Shown: positions 54,294-64,000 of the stretch, one piece after another
Layout of the letters: each line of letters opens with the position of its first letter
Numbering within the stretch: position 1 is the first letter of the stretch
From: Chaetoceros tenuissimus
Taxonomy: Eukaryota; Bacillariophyta; Thalassiosirophyceae; Chaetocerotales; Chaetocerotaceae
DNA length: 64,000 bases
Direction: 5' to 3'
NCBI GenBank assembly: GCA_021927905.1
Contig: BLLK01000027.1
Location: 434,001 to 498,000 of the forward strand
Notes under the pieces: model-generated
What the model was told of the DNA's origin: nothing
Database searches by the model: none
Seen by the model: the letters and a program-made list of their open reading frames with translations, nothing else
Translations under genes and position numbers: made by a program

Positions 54294-56339
54294 ATGAGAA
54301 GATTCTGTGGTAAATCTTATGTTCCCATGGTAATTTTCGAAATGTGGATATTACTACTGTTGGGTTTGCAATTATCTTTATGGCTTCCAATTAAATGTGT
54401 ACATGGTTTTGACATCGCATCTTTGAGAATACGAGAAATTTATCCATATTCAAAACAGTCACATTCAAAAGAGAGGTTACATCATCCTTTCTCCCCATCA
54501 TCAAGATCAAATTCTATTTGCATTAGAAGAAGTCAGTGTACTGATACCAAGGCTCACCTAATCGATAAAGAAGAATCATATGAAGATTGGAGACAAAATG
54601 ATAAACTGAAAAATAAATTATGCGATGTGTTTGATTTCCAAGCTACCAACGAAAATGGAGAGATTGTGGAAGATATTACATATCTGGCTAATCTACAAAT
54701 AAAGGAATTAGTCGAAAAGCAAAAATCTGAAAAGCATCAAAAGGAACAAAAGCAGAAATACATGACTTCGCAAGAAAATGAAGAATATGCTATACAAGCA
54801 GAAAGAATACTTAATAGGTTGGAGCAATTGGATAAAGCTGATACAATCACCTACAATCTCGTTATTAATGCCTTTGCCAAGTCTTCTCTTCCAGACAACG
54901 CCCTTCACGCTGAGAAAATTCTTTTTCGAATGGAACGCTTCCATAACGAGCAAGTTGAAATTGTAAAGAAGTGGAACCATTGTATGAATCAGTCTAATGC
55001 GCAAAATGCATTGGAAGAGTGTGGAATATTTGATATGGACAAAGGTCTTAAAGTTGCCCCAAGAATAACTGTGAAGCCAAATGTTCGAACTTATTCTACT
55101 GTCATTGATGCTTATTCACGAATGACATACAATGGTCAGGATGGAGTTGATGGTGCTGAAGCTGCACAGGCACTTTTAGAACGTCTGCGAATGCTTTATG
55201 AGTCAACAGGAGACGAAAGCATGAAGCCGAATGTTATTTCTTACAACAGTGTCATAAATGCATGGGCTAAAACAGGCACAGTACACGGAGCTCAAACAGC
55301 CATGAAATTACTCGATACAATGGAAAAAGATGGAATAGCAGATGTCATATCGTACAATGCTGTGATCCATGCATGGGCCAGATGTGGTGCAAAGGATAGT
55401 GGCGAACAGGCAGAGAGAATTTTACAGAGGATGAGAGACATCGTAGAAGAAGAGGAGCTTCTAGCTACTGATGACTGTGACAGTATGGATGAAATTAGTA
55501 GAGGGGAATACAATGATGATCTTCATTTGGACTATAGCTACGATGGAAATTTTTCACGAAGGACAAGGATTCAACCAAACATAAGGACATACAGCTCAGT
55601 GATCGATGCTTGGAGTAGATCTAGCTCTCCATTAGCGGCTCGTCGAGCAGAATCTATACTCGAATACATGGAAGAGGAATTCTCAAAATCAGGTGACCAA
55701 AATGTTCAACCAAACACAATAACTTATTCAACTGTTATCAATGCCCATGCAAGATCTAGAGATATGGAAAACAAAGCTTCAGCTGCATTGACGATCCTCA
55801 AGAGAATGGAAAATTTTTATGAAACAGGAGGAAACACACAAGCGAAACCGTCAATTATCACATACAATAGTGTTCTCAATGCATGTGCGACAACTTATGG
55901 TGTACTGGCCAAGAAAGATTCTAGTTCTGATGTAACGAAAGATGACCTAAAGTCTGATGTAAAGAGTCCTTCTCAATCTCTTGCTCTAGGAATTGTGAAA
56001 GAAATTTTTGAAGAGTTGACCTCTACAGATTCCAATATTAAACCGGACCACTTTACGTATGGCACAGTTTTGAAAGCGTGTGCGAATCTAATGTCACCTG
56101 TTGATGCTGAAACAATCCCGTTCATAAGACGAGTATTCGAAAAATGCTGTGAAGATGGGCACGTTTCTTTTGGTGTTTGCTTTCAACTCCGGCAAGCAGC
56201 TCCAGTAGATTTGTATAGAGAGCTGATCCCAGAAGATGCAATGGATACATCAAATGGACACTTTATTATACAACATATGCCTCCAGAATGGAGTCGTAAC
56301 CTGAAAGAGAGAAAGCGTAGTCATAATCGCACACAATAA
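54294..56339 (+). CDS. Pentatricopeptide repeat (PPR) protein, organelle-targeted
   Basis: 681 residues from the first ATG (MRRFCGKSY). A hydrophobic segment at about residues 15-40 (MWILLLLGLQLSLWLPIKC) and a basic region suggest organelle import or a signal anchor. At least eight PPR units are recognisable from their helix-A starts: TYNLVINAFAKS, TYSTVIDAYSRM, SYNSVINAWAKTG, SYNAVIHAWARCG, TYSSVIDAWSRSS, TYSTVINAHARSR, TYNSVLNACATT and TYGTVLKACANL. Each unit is about 35-40 residues, with acidic inserts between some. No DYW or SMR domain is evident, so it is a P-type PPR. Such proteins bind organelle RNA and guide processing or stabilisation. The RNA target cannot be read reliably here. Ends about 460 bp before the transportin gene stop. 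Confidence 0.85.
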   Translation: MRRFCGKSYVPMVIFEMWILLLLGLQLSLWLPIKCVHGFDIASLRIREIYPYSKQSHSKERLHHPFSPSSRSNSICIRRSQCTDTKAHLIDKEESYEDWRQNDKLKNKLCDVFDFQATNENGEIVEDITYLANLQIKELVEKQKSEKHQKEQKQKYMTSQENEEYAIQAERILNRLEQLDKADTITYNLVINAFAKSSLPDNALHAEKILFRMERFHNEQVEIVKKWNHCMNQSNAQNALEECGIFDMDKGLKVAPRITVKPNVRTYSTVIDAYSRMTYNGQDGVDGAEAAQALLERLRMLYESTGDESMKPNVISYNSVINAWAKTGTVHGAQTAMKLLDTMEKDGIADVISYNAVIHAWARCGAKDSGEQAERILQRMRDIVEEEELLATDDCDSMDEISRGEYNDDLHLDYSYDGNFSRRTRIQPNIRTYSSVIDAWSRSSSPLAARRAESILEYMEEEFSKSGDQNVQPNTITYSTVINAHARSRDMENKASAALTILKRMENFYETGGNTQAKPSIITYNSVLNACATTYGVLAKKDSSSDVTKDDLKSDVKSPSQSLALGIVKEIFEELTSTDSNIKPDHFTYGTVLKACANLMSPVDAETIPFIRRVFEKCCEDGHVSFGVCFQLRQAAPVDLYRELIPEDAMDTSNGHFIIQHMPPEWSRNLKERKRSHNRTQ

Positions 56340-56798
56340 AAAAATTACTAGGTCTTATAATTACTGTATTCTCTATCGGTCTTCAGATTGCCTTGACGCA
56401 AGTTCAAATTCACCGTCCATGAAATATCTTTCAACTTATGCATGTGTAGTGGATCTAGCTGGACATGCACTTGATCGAAACTCATGAATCTTCAACAGAG
56501 CCTCTCGGAGTGATCCAAAATCACTACAAGATACATGTAATTCTCTGTACTTATTATGCCATTAAATATATCTGTATAGTTGGCATGTCTATACTCCATC
56601 AAGGCTTTATACCTTTTCCATTCTGACAAACATGGTCAACATTTTTTTGTAAAGTCTTACAATTGTTTTCATATGGATAATGATAATGCGTATTTCATCG
56701 TTCCATGCTGTCTTCTCAAAAACTTAAGAATAAATTTAATTCCAAACTTTTTCAAAGCAAAATTTGTGGAAGAGATGTAATAATATTTTTGGTACTAA
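56340..56798. other. Convergent 3' region
   Basis: Spacer between the PPR gene and transportin. The frame at 56580-56780 has no family traits. Nothing else seen. Confidence 0.3.
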
Positions 56799-59700
56799 TC
56801 AATTGCGAAAGCCCATCTTTGAACTTCTCGAACAAATCTCACCAAACCGTTCGCAAATGCTGAGAAATTCATCTTTTGAAACATCTGCATAAACACCAAG
56901 AAGCAAGTCCTTTTCTCCTTTCGAGACTCTTGATAGCGGCGGTCCACTCCATTCCTTCACTAAAGCAGGGCACAAGGAAAATATTTTGTAAAATGTTCCG
57001 GCAACAGAGACACTTGTATTCGAAGAGATTCTATACGAAGGCAGTTCCCCAGTCATTGAAAGAATGAGATTAGACACAATTGTTGGCCCTTCATGAGTAA
57101 TTGCTTGCTCCAGTGCTTTTCGAGATGTAACACCTTGATTCATAGATTGTAGAGTGATACCATACGCAAATGCTTGATCAAGAAAGCTCAGTGTTCCTCT
57201 GTTAGCATCTCGATGATGTTGTACCATGCCCAAGGTAGCACATTTCATATAGTATTGAAAGATATCGGTTGGCACAAAAATATCTGGACAGAATTGAATA
57301 ACGCGACTTGCTAAGAAGAACAACTCTTCAACAATATCTGGGTGATTTTTGAATCGGTCTTCAGAGTTCAACAATTGAAAAGATACTTTACTCATTTCAT
57401 CCAACATATGGAAAAGATATTTTCCAATCAAACCGCCATTAGCTGAATTTACATCCCTACCATATTCCTGAATAATTATACTGGCTGCATACAAGTAAGG
57501 GGACTGATGAGAGGATCGAAAAGCTTCCACAATGTAGTTGCACAGTTGTTCCAAAAGTGGTTTGTAGGCAACAGGGCCACAAGTGCGAAGGCAATGTTTA
57601 TGAAGACGGCATATTTTCTCAGCCATATGAAAGTCTGTATATTTGACGGATATACTTTCAAGATATGGCCAGCACTGTGTCATTAATCCGACTAAGAAAT
57701 CAGATCGCCCAGTTGGTACAATTAAATAGCGTACGACTACTGTGAGTCTTTCAACTTCAGCAACTACTTGCCTAGGACTTTGTGATGACACAGATGAATA
57801 CTGTGCCAGGCGAGAACCGATTGGCTCTACTATCCGTTTGACATAATCTTCTGGTTTGAAGTGGGAATCCTGTTGTGAACCCATCTCTTGAAATTTACGA
57901 GAGACAGCTCGGCATGCACCTTCTAAAACCTCCAATTCATCTTTAATATCTAAAATAGAGGTGTTTTGTTGAAGTTGTGTTAACACAATACTATCATACA
58001 GCTGAAGCACAGAGTCTCCTAGCGAAAAGTGCGAGCTACAGTTTTCACACAAGTTTTTGATTGCAATTGCTGCCGAAGAAGCGCATTTGGGATCCGATAG
58101 TCCATCGCGAAGAAATGGGAAAATAGGTGCCAATGACTCTGGATGTCGGTTCAACCATTGTGCAAAAGCTCCAACGACGAGGTTCGCGGTTGTTCTTAAA
58201 TAGAAAATTGTAGATGGTAAAGATGGAATCAAACCCATCACAAATGGCATATTCAAATGTTCATCCTGAGGGACATAGCGACTGGTGGCTTGTAATGCCT
58301 TCAAGCAAGATTCTATTGTGTGCCACTGCTGAAGCCCATGTTCCCCAAGAGCACTGACTCTATTCACCTCAGCTTTCAAATGTTCACCTATGTTCTTCAA
58401 AATAAGGTCTCCTCCTAATAACCTACAACAATCTTCGAGAGTGTCATTTACATACATTCTTCCTCTATGGATATCATCTATTCTGTCATCCGTAAGTGAT
58501 TCAATGTCTGTTGGATATTTCAATAACGTTGTGCATGTAGATACCAGCTGGATGAGTTGGGGTGTGAAATTATCAATTTGCAGCTGCCTATAATCATAAG
58601 GTTGAATGTCTTCTAGCCATGCCACAAATCTGTACCAAAAATGGAGCGTTATTGATGCAATTTCTATAAAATGAAAGAATAAGTGAAAGTGATCAATTAA
58701 AGATTGTTTTCCCAAATATTCTACTTAGTGGAAACTCACCGTTGTCTGGAAGCGCCGAGCATGCAAGGACAAGTTCTACTAGTTTCACTTGATCTAGGTC
58801 TTCATGATGCATTATCAAACTCATGTAGGATTCGCCCATTTCAGTAAAAATACGACAGTAATCACGCATAGCATCCTCATCTTCTTCAAACACTGCCTTC
58901 TTAAATGGACAATGATCGCCACTCCCAAGTGCCATAACAAGAGGAATGAGTTTATGTACTAAACCAAGATTTAAACCTCGATCTGATGGATAACATCTCA
59001 ACATTTCAATTACCACATCCACACTAATATCAAAAAGCTCTCCTTCATATTGATTAAAATCATTGGCTTGCAAGATTGCAAACGCAAAATCAACCAATTG
59101 ATTTTTCTCTAAGCATTTGGGATGGATATTAACATATCTAATCCATGAGTGAAGACATCTCAAAACTTGCTCCCGTGATTTCGTCTCATCACTGTGCCCA
59201 TTTGCATTGGATGCACAGTAAAACAAAAAGTCAAGAACTTTTTCTGATGATGCAACTAGGCCATCAATATAAGCATATCTATCTGCTTCATTTTGTAGTA
59301 AAACACGGTCTGAAGTAGCCTCCTCTGGTAAAAGTTTTAAAATGGTCAAAGTCAATTCCATCAAACATTCAAGTTGGGTGGGTACTGCAAAATTCTGCAA
59401 ATTGGTAAGTAGATCATCAATGATAGTCATCCAACCCATTTGGACCGCAAGAGTACAACATGCCATTCCTAGTCTAGTAACAACTGCTTTTGATCCATTC
59501 GCTCCTTTCATTGCAATGAATTGCAGAAGAAAATTCATGAGACTTTCTCTCAGAGAGCTCATCTGCTCTTGATTTAATTGTAGTATATCTGATTGACATT
59601 TTACATGAATTGTTTGCGCTGCAAAAAAATATGCATGTGTCTCTTGACTTGTAGATAGCAAATGTTCTGAAATTGCCCATGCCAAGTCTGACCTTTGAAA

Positions 59701-59850
59701 TTGAGTTAAATAACGGTCTGCTGCTTCTCTTGTCGAAATGTCGGAGTCACTGGATGCATTATTTTGTAGTGGATTCACGTTAAAGACAGTGTTCAAAGCA
59801 GCCAAAACCCTTCTTACTTCATTTTCGGGAATAGAGGATGAATCATTCAT
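56799..59850 (-). CDS. TNPO3: Transportin-3/Mtr10-type nuclear import receptor (two exons)
   Basis: Predicted exons are 59850-58740 and 58663-56799, with a 76-nt intron (GTGAGT...TTTTATAG), for 991 residues. The junction PDN + EIASITLHFWYRFVAWLED is a conserved helix in the family and confirms the splice. The protein is an all-helical HEAT-type solenoid. The N-terminus carries the importin-beta-like block YLTQFQRSDLAWAISEHLL followed by FFAAQTIHVKCQSDILQL, typical of exportin-1-related carriers in the transportin-3 branch. It imports SR-type splicing factors in yeast and animals with Ran-GTP. The length matches TNPO3 (about 920-950) with a modest extension. It shares an upstream region with the Ca2+-ATPase gene. 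Confidence 0.85.
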
Positions 59851-60342
59851 TTGCTAAAGGAAGTATACTACGTAAGTTTCACTGATGTGCAACTATGGAA
59901 GTGTAAGAAGTGTGTAAGTTTTAGATTTGTTTTTTGCTTTCTTTCAAAAGAAAAAAGGATATGTGGTGACCTTCCCTTGTCTTCTCCTTCCTATCTCTTT
60001 TAATTGTAACCTCCACTTGGATGTACGTACGTACTCGAGTTTGAGCGGGAGAGGAAAAGAGCAACCGCAAAAACAAAAAAGATGTGAGTGGAAGAAGAAG
60101 CCGAAAGTATGAGAAAGGCTCTTCAGAAGGGTACCTTACTTACTTGAGCACACAAAAAGAGGAGCAACGTATTTCTAGTCAGACCAACTTCATCTAGAGT
60201 GCGAAATCTGAACTTCATTTCTATCACTCTTAAGCATTTTCAGATTTACTTTTTCAGTGCTTGTAGTTCTACCTCTTCTAGTGATCGGAGGACACTGCAA
60301 AATTGAAAAAGTCATTTCCACAGCGAGAGCTCTGAAATTGTC
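59851..60342. promoter_or_regulatory. Shared upstream region of transportin and the Ca2+-ATPase
   Basis: 490 bp between divergent starts. A run GTACGTACGTAC is at about 60023-60034, followed by a CTCGAG site. No confident TATA box. Confidence 0.4.
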
Positions 60343-63300
60343 ATGTGCAAAAATACTGGAACGGACACTGTTATAAAAATGAAGAGTACTGATCTTCCTT
60401 CTGCACAGGATGTGAAGGAGACTGTGAAGAAAATTAATGAACCGCAATCAAGAGAGTCAAATCTTTCAAACCTCAAGGCCCTAGAAGGTATCCCAGGCAT
60501 TGCTTCATTCCTAAAAACAACCAAAGAAGCCGGTGTAGACTCTGCATCCGTATCCACTCGAAGATCTCGTTATGGATGTAACTCACTTCCATCTTCACCA
60601 AGAAAGTCATGGTTTCAACTTTTTGTTGACACAATGGTAGACGATGAAACTGTTCAAATCCTCATTGCAGCTGCTGTTGTTTCTCTCATTGTTGGAATCT
60701 ATGACGATCCTACTACGGGATATGTTGAAGGTTGCGCCATTCTTGCAGCAGTTTTGATTGTGTCAGTCGTCACAGCTACAAATGACTACCAGAAGGAAAC
60801 CCAGTTTCGCCAACTCAGTAAAGCAAATGATGACACCACTGTGCTCGTGAAGCGTGACGGAGAAGTTGTTTCCATCCCTGTTGCCGACATTGTCATTGGA
60901 GATCTTGTATGTATTGAAGCAGGAGATGCCATACCTTGTGATGGTCTTCTATTACGTGCTGATTCTTTGTCTGTTGACGAATCTGCGTTAACTGGTGAAC
61001 CTATTGACATTGAGAAGGACTTGGAGTCTGATCCATTCCTTTTGTCGGGATGTATTGCAACTAATGGTACAGCGGAATTTGTTGCAATTGCAGTCGGAAA
61101 GGATAGTCAATGGGGAATCATTAAGGCTCATCTTGAAAAAGAACAAGACCAAACTCCACTTCAGGAGAAGTTGGACCACATGGCTGAAGTAATTGGTTAC
61201 GTTGGTATGGCAGCTGCAGCTGCAACTTTTGTAGCCATGATGTTTATCTATATTGTTGTGAAACCCGAATATTTGGAAAATACATCTTTGTTTGCACATG
61301 CTTTGGACGCCTTCATCATTGGAGTTACCATTGTTGTTGTAGCTGTACCAGAGGGTTTACCTCTAGCTGTTACTATTGCACTTGCATACTCAACAAAGAA
61401 GATGTTAAAAGACAAAAACTTGATTAGGCATTTACAGGCATGTGAGACCATGGGTAACGCAACAAATATTTGTTCCGATAAGACAGGAACCCTAACAGAA
61501 AATCGAATGACAGTTGTCAAGGGAATCTTTGCTAACGTCGAGCAAACAGAGACAGCACCTGAATGTGAAACTGTTTTGAGCAGTGACGTGTGCGATACAT
61601 CGAGAGAGATCATTCTACAGGCAATTGCTACATGCTCAACAGCAAGAATTCTAAATAAAGATCAGTTACAGGCAGAGGATAGTGAAAGTGTTGATGATGG
61701 TGACATCCATCCTGAAAAAGATACTCGCTTTCATGTTGTAGGGAATAAAACCGAAGGGGCGCTTCTTATTTTGGCACAATCAAAGTTCTTCAATGAAGAC
61801 GACTACGAAGCTAGACGTGTTCAAGCAAATTTTGGAAATTCTGGAGGATCACGACTCTTCCCTTTTTCTTCAAAGAGAAAGCGTATGTCTGTCCTTGTGA
61901 AAGAAAATGAGGACTGGATGCTTTTCCATAAGGGAGCTGGTGAAATCGTCCTTGAAAATTGTAGTACATATCTCGACAAAGATGGCTCAGTGAAGCCTTT
62001 GACTGCAGCCAAGCGCAAGTATTTTGAAGATACCATTAGCTCATATGCTTCCCAAGCTTTAAGATGCGTTGCACTTGCGCATCGCTCCAACATCGACAAA
62101 TTGGTATCGCCAGATACATGTTCTGTTGAAGAATGTGAACAGAAGCTTGAGAAAGACATGACTTTGAATGCACTCGTTGGTATTGTTGATCCATTGAGAG
62201 GTGATGTAGTTGATGCTGTGAAAACCTGCCAGACAGCAGGTATCTTTGTAAGAATGGTAACCGGTGACAATATCGAAACAGCTAATGCTATTGCAAAGCA
62301 GGCAGGTATTTTGACAGATGGTAAGTGTGAATATTTCAAATAAGATGTTTTTCTCTTCAAAAACTCATTATTTTCGCATGATGTACAGATGGTCTTTCAA
62401 TGGTAGGAGAAGAGTTCAGAAAGCTTACGCCAGCACAATTAGACGAAATCCTCCCAAGATTGCAAGTTCTGGCACGTTCGTCCCCTGAAGATAAACACAT
62501 ATTGGTCGAAAGATTAAATGGGGGGTTGATGCCAAAAACAAAGGAAGCATGGCTCGAGGCTCATCCAGGAAGAGATTGGGAGACTGAGAGAGATCTACTT
62601 CTCCCAGGATATTATGAAGAATGGGCGAAAAGCCGTGATGGTGTAGGCGAAGTTGTAGGAGTGACCGGAGATGGAACAAATGATGGACCAGCCCTTAAGG
62701 CTGCTGATGTTGGTCTATCTATGGGTATCAGTGGAACTGATGTTGCAAAGAATGCTAGCGACATTATCATTATGGATGACAAATTCTCTTCCATTGTGAA
62801 GGCGGTGCTATGGGGCCGTTCTGTGTTTGATAACATTCGGAAGTTTTTGCAATTTCAATTGACTGTAAATGTGGTTGCACTAACCATCACTTTTTTGTCT
62901 GCGGTGGCTGGATATCAACCACCTCTTAACGCTGTTATGATGTTATGGGTGAATCTCATTAGTAAGTTTCAAAGTGTATTTTTTCTAAATTCCTGAAACG
63001 ACTCAAATTTGCTAACAAGCGTCTTTTTAGTGGATACAATGGGCGCTCTTGCTCTCGGCACAGAGCCTCCAGCTTCCAATCTTTTGCTAAGAAGGCCTTA
63101 CAAACGCGATGCGTCACTCATTAATTTGCCAATGTGGAGGAATATTTTGGCACAGTCATCGTATCAGTTAGGACTCTTGATATTCTTACTTCAAAAAGGT
63201 CCGGAGATTTTTGACTGCGAATCAGGATCTACACGCCACTTCACAATCATCTTCAATGCATTTGTATTTTGTCAAATCTTCAACGAATTTAATGCTCGCG

Positions 63301-63650
63301 AGATTGGTGATGTGTTCAATCCATTCAAGAATCTTAGAGATAGTCCTATGTTCCTCGCAGTGATTATTTTCACCATCATTGCCCAATGGGTTATTGTTGA
63401 ATATGGTGGAGATTTCACACAGACTGCTCCTTTGAATCTAGAAGAGTGGAAGGTTACTAGCATGCTTGGAGCTATCTCGATTCCTGTTGGATTTGTCATG
63501 CGTCTCGTCCCTGTACACGAAGACCCAGAATCTTTTGCTGGGCTCAAGAGCAAGAATCAGATGGGTTCAAACAAGCAAGGATCTTCTTTAGTGACTGTTT
63601 TCTTTTTACCGGTTATGGCAGCTGTTGTCTACAAAATATTCTTCGACTAA
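60343..63650 (+). CDS. P-type Ca2+-transporting ATPase, PMCA/ACA type (three exons)
   Basis: Predicted exons are 60343-62320, 62389-62961 and 63031-63650, for 1056 residues. Family residues are all present: SALTGEP (actuator loop), helix-4 [13 protein letters not shown] with the Ca2+ Glu, the phosphorylation site [13 protein letters not shown], the nucleotide-binding KGAGE, then MVTGDN and [10 protein letters not shown] of the hinge. The helix-6 region reads [19 protein letters not shown], the PMCA form. The N-terminus is only about 100 residues before helix 1, with a short Lys-rich segment that might bind calmodulin, as in plant ACA pumps. The long calmodulin-binding C-terminal tail of animal PMCA is absent. 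The pump expels Ca2+ at the plasma or vacuolar membrane. Confidence 0.92.
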
Positions 63651-63858
63651 TTTAAATAAAATGAAAAATTGCTAACTTCAAATAGGATATATTAATGAAA
63701 AATGTCAATCAATTATCGAAAGTAAACTTCGCACAATTAATGTTGAAACTTTTCATAATGAACTCGGCCTCAATTACATGTAGTTTACAAAACAACTGCT
63801 TTAGTAGGAATTAGCAATAAATCTAACATCGGCCAGAGACCACATTTGACTACATACA
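63651..63858. other. Convergent 3' region
   Basis: AT-rich spacer between the ATPase stop and the stop of the next gene on the minus strand. Confidence 0.3.
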
Positions 63859-63999
63859 TCAAATGCTCTTTTTCCTTATTAGTTGTGGAACTTTTCGAGG
63901 GTTTGAGTCTGCTCTTGATCGGTTCGCTGCTCTATTAGCTATCATTTGGTTCATTTGTGTTCGAGTCGCTTCAGCTTTCTTTTGATTGATACTGGATGG
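63859..63999 (-). CDS. 3' end of a gene cut by the window edge
   Basis: 47 codons are open from the window end to a TGA at 63861-63859. The visible residues are basic and low-complexity (INQKKAEATRTQMNQMIANR, then SRADSNPRKVPQLIRKKSI). No domain can be named. The even helical Ala/Asn/Arg composition looks like the tail of a real protein. Confidence 0.4.
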   Translation of the reverse strand, partial: PSSINQKKAEATRTQMNQMIANRAANRSRADSNPRKVPQLIRKKSI

Positions 64000-64000
64000 A

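Overview
The window reads as nuclear DNA of a diatom, probably centric, with an AT-rich genome. The evidence is short GT-AG introns (about 66-170 nt), genes packed on both strands, plastid presequences with a signal peptide followed by Phe at the cleavage site (positions 46250, 13022, 37293), and eukaryotic families such as SCYL1, Bre1, transportin-3, a plasma-membrane type Ca2+-ATPase and PPR proteins. The species cannot be named from the sequence. Splice sites were read by eye from consensus and frame continuity, so exon edges are predictions that may be off by a base.

Layout. 1-7.2 kb: a small membrane protein, a CMGC protein kinase, a DAO-type FAD oxidoreductase and a large MYND-like zinc-finger protein. 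7.2-14.2 kb: a light/chromophore neighbourhood. It holds a photolyase/cryptochrome preceded in the same reading frame, across a single TAG, by a methylenetetrahydrofolate-reductase-like (MTHFR-like) domain; then a DMT-type transporter, a second MTHFR-like gene and a ferredoxin-dependent bilin reductase. 14.4-22.9 kb: a tiny membrane protein, a five-exon 1461-residue PqiA-like membrane protein with a 21-nt microexon, and a SCYL1 pseudokinase. 22.9-33.4 kb: a gene-poor island built around a 6.2-kb element with two identical 171-bp direct terminal repeats and a TCTG target duplication, followed by the relic of a bacterial-type transposase. 33.4-39.2 kb: an RS-rich nuclear protein with three hnRNP-Q acidic-domain-like repeats, a TA-flanked MITE, a PsbP-like lumen protein, a RimP-like plastid protein and tRNA-Asn(GTT). 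39.6-50.5 kb: a five-exon CLC transporter, a bHLH factor, a tail-anchored small protein, plastid ClpS, a PNKP-aldo/keto reductase fusion and a cytochrome-c-peroxidase-like enzyme. 50.6-64 kb: Bre1 E3 ligase, a PPR protein, transportin-3, a P-type Ca2+-ATPase and the 3' end of another gene.

Most genes are unrelated housekeeping functions. The stretch worth most attention is 7.2-14.2 kb: a flavin photoreceptor/repair protein, two folate-enzyme-like proteins and a bilin-synthesis enzyme lie within 7 kb, and the folate-like domain appears joined to the photoreceptor. The second is the PNKP-AKR fusion at 46.6-48.9 kb, whose phosphatase active site has lost its catalytic aspartates while the kinase P-loop is intact.
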